Source: JALOOE01 sp964423545 (GTDB lineage Bacteria; Chloroflexota; Anaerolineae; CG2-30-64-16). Taken from it: DNA of 36,218 bases. Each line of letters begins with the position of its first letter. The first letter of the stretch is position 1. The stretch spans positions 1-36,218 of the forward strand of contig CAYRFV010000015.1 of NCBI GenBank assembly GCA_964423545.1, in the 5' to 3' direction. Positions 15,893-22,449 of this stretch are shown one piece after another. Position numbers and translations under genes: made by a program. The notes under the pieces were generated by a model that was given only the letters and a program-made list of their open reading frames with translations, did not search any database and had not been told where the DNA came from.

Positions 15893-16139
15893 TCAGCCGC
15901 GCCGCTCCCGGAAAAAACGCGCGTTGANNNNNNNNNNACTCCTGCGGCAACTGCTCTGCCGGGCAGATGGCATCCACTGGACAAACGGATACACAATCAC
16001 CGCAATCGATGCACGCGTCGGGGTCGACATAGAACCAGGGCCAGACGGCCTCCGGCTGCCCGGCGACGATGCAGGCGACAGGACAGATGTCCGCACATGC
16101 GCCATCGCGAATGCATGGATCGAAGATGACATGTGTCAT
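15893..16139 (-). CDS. 8-Cys (2[4Fe-4S]-type) ferredoxin, interrupted by an assembly gap
   Basis: The upstream part codes for MTHVIFDPCIRDGACADICP and onward, with a first cluster motif C-x5-C-x3-C-P-x2-C and a second CIDCGDCVSVCP. The sequence then runs into ten N (15928-15937). Beyond the gap, a frame shifted relative to the first reads NARFFRERRG and stops at 15893; this matches the C-terminal ALNDAFFQGGPG of the neighbouring ferredoxin. I therefore join the two parts: the real gap length should be a multiple of 3, not 10. Such ferredoxins carry electrons at low potential in the cytoplasm. A ribosome site GAGGCGA lies upstream, and a terminator follows at 15808-15835. Confidence 0.75.
15928..15937. 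other. Assembly gap (10 N) inside a ferredoxin gene
   Basis: Ten N interrupt the first ferredoxin gene. The reading frames on the two sides fit only if the missing length is divisible by 3, so ten is a placeholder. A small gap, of the order of ten codons or fewer, would give a normal ferredoxin C-terminal helix. Confidence 0.9.
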
Positions 16140-16202
16140 AATGAAATCGCCTCGCCGGGCGCAGACGCTCCACGAGCCCCTGGGACTGCCCCCTCTGCCA
16201 AC

Positions 16203-16228
16203 GGCCCCCGCGTTTCTGCGCAGGGGCC
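16203..16228. terminator. GC-rich hairpin between the two ferredoxin genes
   Basis: GGCCCC (16203-16208) pairs with GGGGCC (16223-16228), and an inner CGC/GCG stem extends it with a two-base bulge and a 6-base loop. It lies 28 bases after the stop of the second ferredoxin gene on the minus strand. No T-run follows, so termination here may be partial, allowing some read-through into the first ferredoxin gene. Confidence 0.35.
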
Positions 16229-16256
16229 TGCCCGACGGCGACAATGGAAGATGAAC

Positions 16257-16694
16257 TCAGTCTTTGGCGGAGTAACCAGGACCGCCTTGGAAGAAGGCGT
16301 CGTTCAGCGCAATGCCCGGGGTCAAGTCCACAACTTCGCCCTTCGCCAGAATCTTGGTGCCTTCGAGGTGCACCGCCTTGCCCTGGCTGTCGACACCGTC
16401 ATAGACCTGGTTGAAGCCGGGGGTGCCGACAGGCTTGTTGATCCGCTGCGGCAGGTCCTTGCCGCGAACATTGATGGAGCCCTTGCCGACATAGTCGCTC
16501 GGCACGTCCTCCTCCGGAAAGATAGCTTCCCAGGGGCATTCGGGCACGCACGCACCGCAGTCGATACAGGTGTCGCGATCAATATAGTATAGAGGCCATT
16601 CCTCTTCCGGCTTGCCCGGGATGATGCACTCGACCGGGCAGACCTCGGCGCAGCCGCCGTCGCGCAAACAAATCTCTGTGATAATATGGGTCAT
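16257..16694 (-). CDS. 8-Cys ferredoxin with an unusual internal insertion
   Basis: The 145-residue protein starts like a 7Fe/8Fe bacterial ferredoxin: C-x5-C-x3-C-P-x2-C (Cys9, 15, 19, 23), then CIDCGACVPECP, then AIFPEEDVPSDY. Typical members end about 20-25 residues later. Here some 50 extra residues rich in Gly, Val and Lys (about 70-125) come before the C-terminal ALNDAFFQGG segment shared with the paralogue. Eight cysteines allow two Fe-S clusters. A perfect Shine-Dalgarno AAGGAGGAG lies in front of the ATG, and a strong promoter is found at 16776-16804, so expression should be high. The function of the insertion is unknown; it could mediate docking to a redox partner. Confidence 0.88.
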   Translation of the reverse strand: MTHIITEICLRDGGCAEVCPVECIIPGKPEEEWPLYYIDRDTCIDCGACVPECPWEAIFPEEDVPSDYVGKGSINVRGKDLPQRINKPVGTPGFNQVYDGVDSQGKAVHLEGTKILAKGEVVDLTPGIALNDAFFQGGPGYSAKD

Positions 16695-16775
16695 GGAGCT
16701 CCTCCTTGAGGCGTGAGGTAAGAACAGCCTTCGAGCCAGACCTGCGGCAAGAAAGCTGCGGCCCTGATGCGGCGT

Positions 16776-16804
16776 ATTCTACAGGGTGTCGGGGGGTTTG
16801 TCAA
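16776..16804 (-). promoter_or_regulatory. Strong promoter of the second ferredoxin gene, overlapped by a palindrome
   Basis: On the minus strand a perfect TTGACA (16804-16799) and TAGAAT (16781-16776) are separated by 17 bases. The expected start near 16769 gives a leader of about 75 bases. The perfect inverted repeat GGTTTG-T-CAAACC at 16795-16807 covers the -35 box and is a candidate repressor site. Confidence 0.75.
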
Positions 16805-16808
16805 ACCA

Positions 16809-17480
16809 CTATCCGGCTTCAGCAATGGCCCGCAAGCGCTCGGCGTCCACAATCGTGATGCGTTTGCGGCCTATCTCGATCAGGCCCGCTGCCTTCAAAT
16901 CGTTGAGCACCTGCGTTGCAGTCTCCCGATAGGTGCCGATGGTTTCGGCAAGATCCTGGTGCGTCAGACCTGTGATGCTGTCATCGTCTTGATCGGCGGC
17001 GAGGCGCAACAGAAGCGAAGCCAGCCGTGCGGGGATGCCTTTGAACGCCATGTCCTCGAGCCTCGCTTCAGCATCGTTGAGTCGCTTCTGCGTAAGCGCG
17101 AGGATGCGCCGCCCGATCATCGGATCGTTGAGCATCAGGCGTTCCAAATCCGCGCGGCTCATCACCATGATGGAGCAGTCTTCCATCGCTTCGGCGAACG
17201 CGTTGTGCATCTGCTGACCCAACAGCGCCATCTCCCCAAACAGCGCGCCCGGCCCAAGCGTGGCAATTACGAGCTTCTTGCCTTCAGGCGAAATACGGTA
17301 GAGCTGCACGCGACCCTGGCGCAGCAGAAACAAGCGCTCGCCTGGATCCTCGGGGCGGTAGAACACCCGGCCGCGCGGCACGGAAGTAAGCGTGGTGACC
17401 AGCTCCAACTCCGCCAGATCGCGGGCTGAAACGTCGCGAAACAGATCTGTATCCGTCAGGTAGACTCGCTTCTCGTCCAT
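16809..17480 (-). CDS. Crp/Fnr-family transcription regulator
   Basis: The 223-residue protein has an N-terminal cyclic-nucleotide-binding-like beta-roll (about 15-130, with GERLFLLRQGRVQLY and FGEMALLG), a dimerisation helix and a C-terminal winged helix (about 165-215, LTHQDLAETIGTYRETATQVL). In the phosphate-binding cassette, the Arg-Ser that holds cAMP in E. coli CRP is His-Asn here, so cAMP is unlikely to be the ligand. There is no N-terminal Cys cluster as in FNR. The ATG at 17480 follows GAGG. The gene lies directly upstream of the two ferredoxin genes on the same strand, so a role in redox control is plausible but unproven. A promoter at 17547-17575 and a palindrome at 17520-17541 precede it. 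Confidence 0.92.
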   Translation of the reverse strand: MDEKRVYLTDTDLFRDVSARDLAELELVTTLTSVPRGRVFYRPEDPGERLFLLRQGRVQLYRISPEGKKLVIATLGPGALFGEMALLGQQMHNAFAEAMEDCSIMVMSRADLERLMLNDPMIGRRILALTQKRLNDAEARLEDMAFKGIPARLASLLLRLAADQDDDSITGLTHQDLAETIGTYRETATQVLNDLKAAGLIEIGRKRITIVDAERLRAIAEAG

Positions 17481-17519
17481 GCTCGCCTCGCTATCCAGCA
17501 TTGCACGCGGCTGCGCACA

Positions 17520-17541
17520 ACGTGTGAGGTGTGGAACACGT
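17520..17541. promoter_or_regulatory. Candidate operator ACGTGT-N10-ACACGT
   Basis: Perfect 6-base inverted arms (17520-17525 and 17536-17541) with a 10-base centre have the symmetry and spacing of Crp/Fnr-type sites. The site overlaps the predicted transcription start of the crp-like gene, a usual place for autoregulation, and lies in the region shared with the divergent glycosyltransferase gene. Confidence 0.45.
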
Positions 17542-17546
17542 CCAGC

Positions 17547-17575
17547 ATTGTATGGCAAACACCAGCAAAAAGCAA
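17547..17575 (-). promoter_or_regulatory. Predicted promoter of the crp-like gene
   Basis: On the minus strand TTGCTT (17575-17570) and TACAAT (17552-17547) are 17 bases apart. The -10 matches at 5 of 6 positions, the -35 at 3. The expected start is near 17540, about 60 bases before the ATG. Confidence 0.5.
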
Positions 17576-17606
17576 AGTCCCGATGGACGCCGAACTCCTG
17601 CGCGGA

Positions 17607-17635
17607 TTGTCGGCAGAGCCGCGCTGGGGTATAAT
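17607..17635 (+). promoter_or_regulatory. Promoter of the GT87-type gene, giving a leaderless mRNA
   Basis: TTGTCG (17607-17612) and a perfect TATAAT (17630-17635) are separated by exactly 17 bases. The ATG starts at 17643, 7 bases after the -10 box, so transcription should begin at or within a base or two of the start codon. No ribosome site fits between them. Confidence 0.7.
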
Positions 17636-17642
17636 CCGAACC

Positions 17643-19070
17643 ATGAATCAGCTTGTCTCGCATCCCGTCCTGCGTCGACTGGATGCGCTGTTGCTTGCTG
17701 CGCTGCTCTTTGCGCGCATTCGCATCGACACCTTCGCCGAGGCAGCAGTTCTGCCATTACGACAGAACGATATCGCACGACACCCGTTCCTGGGAACCCT
17801 GCTATCTCCCGCGGCGATGAAGCTGCTTGCCGAACAGCAGCTCGTAGATCCGATCGGGCTCCTGCTGATCGTGTTCGCGATCGGCCTGTTCGTGGTCTAT
17901 CTATTGGTCGACGAGTTCGTAGCGCACGAGCGACCTCGCTATGGGATCAAGTTGGTCCTGATCTGGGCGATCGTGCTTTCGACGGTGTTCGCCCCGAGCC
18001 TAAAGCTGGCGCTGCTGCGCCACGACAGTGGGCCAGCCTCCTACAGTCACGACGGCGGCGTCATACAGACGGAAGCCACCATCGAATACCTGCTGAGCGG
18101 ACGCAATCCCTACGTAGAGAACTACCTCAACACTCCGATGGCAGAGTGGGGTATCAACGAGTTCCGCACGGCGCTCCACCACTATCCCTATCTGCCGTGG
18201 ACGTTCCTGTTCTCGGCCCTTTTCAAGCTGCTCGCCCTCGGCGTGTTGGGCTGGTACGACCAGCGGTTCGTCTATCTGCTGCTTTTCGCGCTCACTCTGC
18301 TGCTGCTGCCGGGTCTGGCACGAACGCCTGTCGCCAGACTCCTGCTGGTGATGATCATCGGGCTCAACCCGATCATGGGAACAGACCTGATCTACGGGCA
18401 GAACGATAGCTTCGTGCTGGCGTGGTTGGTGCTCAGCCTGTGGCTGTGGAGCCTGAGCGCACGTGGGCGGCGCGGTCGCGTCTGGGTGTGGGCCGCGGCG
18501 GCGGCATTCGGGTTGGCATGCGCCAGCAAGCCAACCGCCTGGTTCCTGATGCCGTTCTATCTGTTGGTGCTGGCAGGCGGCGACCCATCCGACGCGTGGC
18601 GGCATCCGGCAGCCTGGATCAAGCGAGCGGCAGCGACGGTATGGCCCGCGTTGGCGGTTCCGGCGCTCATCATCGGGCCGTATCTGCTTTGGGATCCAGC
18701 GGCATTGATCGATGATGTCTGGGCCTGGTCCAACGGCGCATCGCCCACAGCCTACCAGATCTGGGGCTGGGGTGCATCCAATCTGGTGTTAGCCTCGGGA
18801 CTGGTGACGAGCCGCTTCGCCTATTGGCCTTTCTGGCTGCCGCAGCTCCTGTTCGGACTGCCGCTGCTGCTGGCGCTGCTTTGGCGCCAGGCGCGCGAGA
18901 ACAGCGCCAATCGGGCGCTGTGGAGCTACGCGCTCTTCCTCCTGGTCTTCTTCTTTGTGTCGCGGTTCATGAACGAGAACTACCTGGGGCACCTGCTGGC
19001 GGTGATGGCGCTCGGTGCGCTGGTGGAAGTGGGGGCCGCAGATAGGCTGTACGGCCAGGAAGCGGCCTGA
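17643..19070 (+). CDS. Polytopic membrane glycosyltransferase (GT87/DUF2029-like)
   Basis: The 475-residue protein has roughly ten hydrophobic helices. Diagnostic stretches are the acidic luminal loop after the second or third helix (HDGGVIQTEATIEYLLSGRNPY, about residues 135-160), HYPYLPWTFLF near 180 and the YGQNDSFVLAW motif near 250. These resemble GT-C fold mannosyltransferases of family 87/DUF2029, which move a sugar from a polyprenyl carrier on the outer face of the membrane. The donor and acceptor are unknown. The ATG at 17643 has no ribosome site but sits on the predicted transcription start. It is divergent from the crp-like gene and ends at a bidirectional terminator. Confidence 0.75.
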   Translation: MNQLVSHPVLRRLDALLLAALLFARIRIDTFAEAAVLPLRQNDIARHPFLGTLLSPAAMKLLAEQQLVDPIGLLLIVFAIGLFVVYLLVDEFVAHERPRYGIKLVLIWAIVLSTVFAPSLKLALLRHDSGPASYSHDGGVIQTEATIEYLLSGRNPYVENYLNTPMAEWGINEFRTALHHYPYLPWTFLFSALFKLLALGVLGWYDQRFVYLLLFALTLLLLPGLARTPVARLLLVMIIGLNPIMGTDLIYGQNDSFVLAWLVLSLWLWSLSARGRRGRVWVWAAAAAFGLACASKPTAWFLMPFYLLVLAGGDPSDAWRHPAAWIKRAAATVWPALAVPALIIGPYLLWDPAALIDDVWAWSNGASPTAYQIWGWGASNLVLASGLVTSRFAYWPFWLPQLLFGLPLLLALLWRQARENSANRALWSYALFLLVFFFVSRFMNENYLGHLLAVMALGALVEVGAADRLYGQEAA

Positions 19071-19110
19071 TGAGGGTGGCGGCCGAAGGGATGCGGGGCG
19101 CGCTAAGCCG

Positions 19111-19154
19111 CGCTCTGGCTGTTCGGTGTCGGTGCGCCCGCGACAGCCAGAGCG
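19111..19154. terminator. Hairpin between convergent GT87 and rpiR genes
   Basis: CGCTCTGGCTGT (19111-19122) and ACAGCCAGAGCG (19143-19154) form a perfect 12-base stem around a 20-base loop, placed in the 90-base gap between two convergent genes. There is no clear T-run, so it may act together with Rho or mainly protect 3' ends. Confidence 0.6.
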
Positions 19155-19160
19155 AACGAA

Positions 19161-20066
19161 TCACAAAGCTGAGTCGTGCTGAGTGTGCGGGTTGAACTGC
19201 GCAAGCACTTCCCGAACATGCGGCAGCTCATCACGCAGCGCCTCGGCGTACTGATGCAGGAAGGCATCGCCGCGCGCCGCCCATTCCGCCGAACGATCGC
19301 CCTGCCGGAGGGTGAGCGTCTGCAGCAGCGCCGACAGTGTGGCCCATACCGCCGTCAACGAAGGCCAGAGCCCTACGGCCCTGATGGGCGTGTGCAGCAC
19401 CAGATCGGCCTCGCGCGCCACCATGTTAGTGAGAGTGCCGGCGACGCCTACGGTCTTCGCGCCCACACTGCGCGCCACACGCAGCATCACTGCCACTGAA
19501 GGGGTTTGGTCGGTGATACCGATCCCCACCACCACATCATCCGACCTGAGGGTCACGGAAATCTGCGCCTGGCTCATCATGTCATTGGGTATGACGTACG
19601 CGCTGAACCCCATGACCAAGAGCCGGTGGACCGTTGCGGCGGCAAGGGAGGCGCTGATGCTTTGCCCCATCACGAAGATTCGTCGTGCTCCGAGCAGCAG
19701 ATCCACCACGCTATCGATCACCTCGGGCGACGTCCGCAGGCGGACATACTCCAGGCTGGTGGCATCCTCACTCAATGCCTTCTGGAAGATCGACGCAGAT
19801 GTGTTGTCGGCTTGCGCAGGCTCATAGGCCGAACGTAAGTCCGCTTTGACGCGTTCCTGCACCTCACCAATCAGCTCCGGGTAGCCCGGATAGCCGAGAC
19901 GTTGGGCAAATCGCACCACGAGGGTGGTGTCCACTCTGGCGGCGCGACCGACCTCCGCGGCCGTCATGAAGGCGGCGTCGCGGTAGTTGTTCACCACGTA
20001 GTCGGCCACCCGCCGGTAGCCCGGCGACAAGTCACTGTAGATTTCCTGGATGCGTTCAGTATACAT
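19161..20066 (-). CDS. RpiR-family regulator (HTH-6 + SIS domain), copy 1
   Basis: The 301-residue protein has an N-terminal RpiR helix-turn-helix domain (about 1-75; MTAAEVGRAARVDTTLVVRFAQRLGYPG) and a C-terminal SIS domain (about 110-270). RpiR proteins usually sense phosphosugars through the SIS domain and control sugar or amino-sugar use. Here the phosphosugar loop (normally S-x-S-G-x-T) reads GIGITDQT, so the ligand may differ. GGAGC lies upstream of the ATG. No sugar-catabolic operon is adjacent; the neighbours are a paralogous regulator and the GT87-type gene. Confidence 0.88.
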   Translation of the reverse strand: MYTERIQEIYSDLSPGYRRVADYVVNNYRDAAFMTAAEVGRAARVDTTLVVRFAQRLGYPGYPELIGEVQERVKADLRSAYEPAQADNTSASIFQKALSEDATSLEYVRLRTSPEVIDSVVDLLLGARRIFVMGQSISASLAAATVHRLLVMGFSAYVIPNDMMSQAQISVTLRSDDVVVGIGITDQTPSVAVMLRVARSVGAKTVGVAGTLTNMVAREADLVLHTPIRAVGLWPSLTAVWATLSALLQTLTLRQGDRSAEWAARGDAFLHQYAEALRDELPHVREVLAQFNPHTQHDSAL

Positions 20067-20191
20067 GCGCGCTCCGTATGAACTGGGTTATGACTGCATC
20101 GGCTTGGCGCACACAGCCACACCGGTGATTGCCGTACCCTGACAAGCGTCTGCCTGGGAACTCCATGGCAGACGCGCTGGGGCAAGGTCAA

Positions 20192-21016
20192 CTACGCCAA
20201 GCCATTCAGGGCATGCTTGAGCTCCGTGGCACGCTTCGCCAGCATGTCGCCATTCGCTCGGGCGAGGGTCTGTACGATGGCGGTGCAGAGCGCGTACAGG
20301 CCCGTGAGGCTAGGCATCGCCCCCTCCGTCTCGCCCGGCGCATAGAGGAGCAAATCGGCGATGCGCGCAGCCTGGCTGCTCAGGCTCGGCGAACAGGCAA
20401 GCGTCACCGCGCCTTCGCTGCGGGCGAAACGCAGCGTGGTCGCCACACCCGAGAGCCCCTCAAGCGGCGTGAACCCGACGACAACCTCTTTGCGCGCGAG
20501 GCGCGCCAGCGCGCGTGCGCGCTCGTAGAGGTCGCCGCTGACATACGCTGCCGGCAAGCCGGCGTCGCGCAGCATCGACGCGAACGACTCGGCCAATGGC
20601 GCAGCATACGATTCACCCGTCACGATAATGCGCGGCGCCACCCGCAGCGCGTCCATGATGGTCTCAAGTGCGTTGAGGGTGTTGTGCGCCAGCGCCTTCT
20701 CCAGGCGATTGCGGTCGTCGGCGACCAGCCGCTGCACCCTCGCACCAGGCGTATCATCTTCGGTGGGGGCAACATAGGTCTGGCTCAGCTCGAGCTTGAC
20801 CTGCTCCTGGATATCCGTGATCAGCTCCGGATACCCCGGATAGCCCAACCGTTGAGCGAAGCGCACCACTGTGGTCGTATCGACATCCACCGCGGTGGCG
20901 AGCTCCGCCGCGGTCATGAAAGCCGCCGTGCGGTAATCGCTCAAGATATAGTCGGCGACGCGGCGGTAGCTGCGCGACAGATGGTCGTAGTGCTTCCGGA
21001 TGTTTTCCCTGAACAT
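20192..21016 (-). CDS. RpiR-family regulator (HTH-6 + SIS domain), copy 2
   Basis: This 274-residue paralogue of the adjacent regulator shares RFAQRLGYPGYPEL exactly and the same layout: HTH at about 1-75, SIS at about 110-250. The SIS nucleotide-like loop reads GESYAAPLAES, and the place of S-x-S-G-x-T reads GFTPLEGLSG, so phosphosugar binding in the usual way is doubtful. A strong GAGGTGA ribosome site precedes the ATG. A promoter with a perfect TTGACA lies at 21171-21199, and both rpiR genes, 125 bases apart, may be read from it. The divergent neighbour is the polysaccharide deacetylase gene, a possible target. Confidence 0.88.
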   Translation of the reverse strand: MFRENIRKHYDHLSRSYRRVADYILSDYRTAAFMTAAELATAVDVDTTTVVRFAQRLGYPGYPELITDIQEQVKLELSQTYVAPTEDDTPGARVQRLVADDRNRLEKALAHNTLNALETIMDALRVAPRIIVTGESYAAPLAESFASMLRDAGLPAAYVSGDLYERARALARLARKEVVVGFTPLEGLSGVATTLRFARSEGAVTLACSPSLSSQAARIADLLLYAPGETEGAMPSLTGLYALCTAIVQTLARANGDMLAKRATELKHALNGLA

Positions 21017-21170
21017 AGGTCACCTCATCGAAATCGTGGTTGCAGAAATACCACCATTGTTCTAAGGATGGAAACGCAAGGCCGGCGCTTCAACCGCGGA
21101 TGGCCCTGCTTCTGCCCATGCCTGGGGCACACTAGGCGATAAGGCAGTCTATGGTGCAAACGTTAAAATC

Positions 21171-21199
21171 ATGTTACAGCATTCTTGCTTGTCTGTCAA
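21171..21199 (-). promoter_or_regulatory. Predicted promoter of rpiR copy 2
   Basis: On the minus strand a perfect TTGACA (21199-21194) and TAACAT (21176-21171) are 17 bases apart. The leader to the ATG at 21016 would be about 150 bases. Confidence 0.55.
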
Positions 21200-21300
21200 C
21201 TTTTTTTAGTGAGCCGCAAGGCCGAAACCGCCACAGAGTTCGGCATTCTGTGGGCGCCGCACGGCCCCGGACGTCGTTCGCACGGCAGTGCGGATAACGC

Positions 21301-21330
21301 TTGACAAAAAAGCATACTTTGGGCTATTCT
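21301..21330 (+). promoter_or_regulatory. Predicted promoter of the polysaccharide deacetylase gene
   Basis: A perfect TTGACA (21301-21306) and TATTCT (21325-21330) are 18 bases apart, with an A-rich spacer start. The expected start near 21337 gives a leader of about 42 bases before the GTG at 21379. Confidence 0.6.
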
Positions 21331-21378
21331 GACGGCACGAGCTCGCAGCCGGACCGGGGAGCTCGGTGAGGGAAACAC

Positions 21379-22434
21379 GTGGGTCGCCACAAGCAACGAG
21401 CCGTTGACACCCTGGTCGCGTGCCTGCTGATCGTCGTGCTCGGGTCGAATGCGGCAAGCTGCGCGGCGCCAGCGCGCGTCGAGCGCGCCGGCCGCGCCGA
21501 CCCAACGGCAGGCGCCGCGGCTGCTCGCGCAGTGCATGCACCCTCAACGCCCACCTTCACACCGAGTCTCGCCGTTACCCCGCGGCCTTCTCTCTCGCCG
21601 ACCCCAGGCGCGACGCTCACAGCGCCACCGACAGGCACACCGACGGACGCACCCCGGCCAACGGCAACATCCGAGCCCACGGCGACCCCGAGTCGCACCG
21701 GTACACCGACCGCCACGGCCGGCCCCACCCCTGACGGATCGACGCGCAAGGCACGCGTACCGATCCTGATGTATCACTACATCTCGGAGCCACCCGTTGG
21801 CGCCGACATCTACCGTAAGGACCTCTCGGTCTCGCCGGAACGATTCGAAAGCCACCTGCAGCTCTTGAAAGAGCGCGGCTATCAGACCATCACGTTGGAT
21901 GATCTGCTCGGCGCCCTGGCTACGGGGAAGCCACTGCCACCCAAGCCGGTCATCCTGACCTTCGATGATGGCTACGCTGACAACTACACGAACGCGTTTC
22001 CACTGCTCCAGCGCTATGGCATGACCGGTCACTTCTTCATCATCACCGATTTCGTGAACGCTGGGCGTGCCGGCTATATGACGTGGCCACAGATCGAGGC
22101 CATGTCGGCCGCGGGGCAGCGCTTCGGGTCGCATAGCCGCGATCATCCGGACCTAAAGGGCAAGTCGGTGGACTACCTGGTGTGGCAGGCGCTCGGCGGC
22201 GTCGAAGCGATCGAGGAACACCTCGGCTATCATCCGCGTTGGATCAGCTATCCGTCAGGCAGCTACGACGCACTCACGCAGGCGGTGTACCAGTCGGCGC
22301 ACTACTGGGGTGGACTCAGCACCAGACAGGGTGCGACGCATACACTTGAGCGGATCTTCGATCTGGAACGGGTGCGAGTGCGCGGCAGTCACTCGGCGGA
22401 TGACCTTGCGGCGCTCCTGGAGCTCAACTGGTGA
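21379..22434 (+). CDS. Exported polysaccharide deacetylase (NodB/CE4 fold)
   Basis: The 351-residue protein begins with a signal peptide (about 10-28) ending in a lipobox-like AASC, so it may be a lipoprotein. A Thr/Pro-rich stalk follows (about 50-120), and then a NodB domain from about 128 (VPILMYHYISEPP). The catalytic and metal motifs are TFDDGYADNY (Asp-Asp) and HSRDHPDL (His-x3-His), with SYPSGSYD as the later motif. Such enzymes remove N- or O-acetyl groups from surface polysaccharide or peptidoglycan. The start codon is GTG with GAGGG upstream. The gene converges on the glycosyltransferase operon, and its stop lies in a shared palindrome. Confidence 0.88.
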   Translation: MGRHKQRAVDTLVACLLIVVLGSNAASCAAPARVERAGRADPTAGAAAARAVHAPSTPTFTPSLAVTPRPSLSPTPGATLTAPPTGTPTDAPRPTATSEPTATPSRTGTPTATAGPTPDGSTRKARVPILMYHYISEPPVGADIYRKDLSVSPERFESHLQLLKERGYQTITLDDLLGALATGKPLPPKPVILTFDDGYADNYTNAFPLLQRYGMTGHFFIITDFVNAGRAGYMTWPQIEAMSAAGQRFGSHSRDHPDLKGKSVDYLVWQALGGVEAIEEHLGYHPRWISYPSGSYDALTQAVYQSAHYWGGLSTRQGATHTLERIFDLERVRVRGSHSADDLAALLELNW

Positions 22435-22449
22435 CGCGTCACCCTTTTT
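22430..22449. terminator. Palindrome carrying both stop codons of two convergent genes
   Basis: GGTGACGCGTCACC (22430-22443) is a perfect 14-base palindrome. The deacetylase TGA (22432-22434) and the methyltransferase stop (22441-22439) occupy symmetric places in its arms. CTTTTT follows on the plus side, as in a rho-independent terminator, although the foldable stem is only 5 bases with a 4-base loop. Confidence 0.5.

Larger units (their letters stand above)
21017..21378. other. Divergent regulatory region between rpiR copy 2 and the deacetylase gene
   Basis: This 362-base stretch has no gene. It holds a promoter on each strand (21171-21199 minus, 21301-21330 plus), an A/T-rich patch with seven T at 21201-21207, and a small inverted repeat GTGGT-N9-ACCAC at 21036-21054 near the rpiR start that could be an operator. 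I see nothing notable in 21210-21300. Confidence 0.6.

Noticed and set aside
14928..16592. 554-codon plus-strand open frame running through the ten-N gap
   Set aside because: It crosses the gap by translating N and lies opposite four real genes.
21036..21054. GTGGT-N9-ACCAC inverted repeat upstream of rpiR copy 2 as an operator
   Set aside because: Arms of five bases are expected by chance in a window of this size, and the repeat lies downstream of the predicted promoter; it is kept only as a remark.
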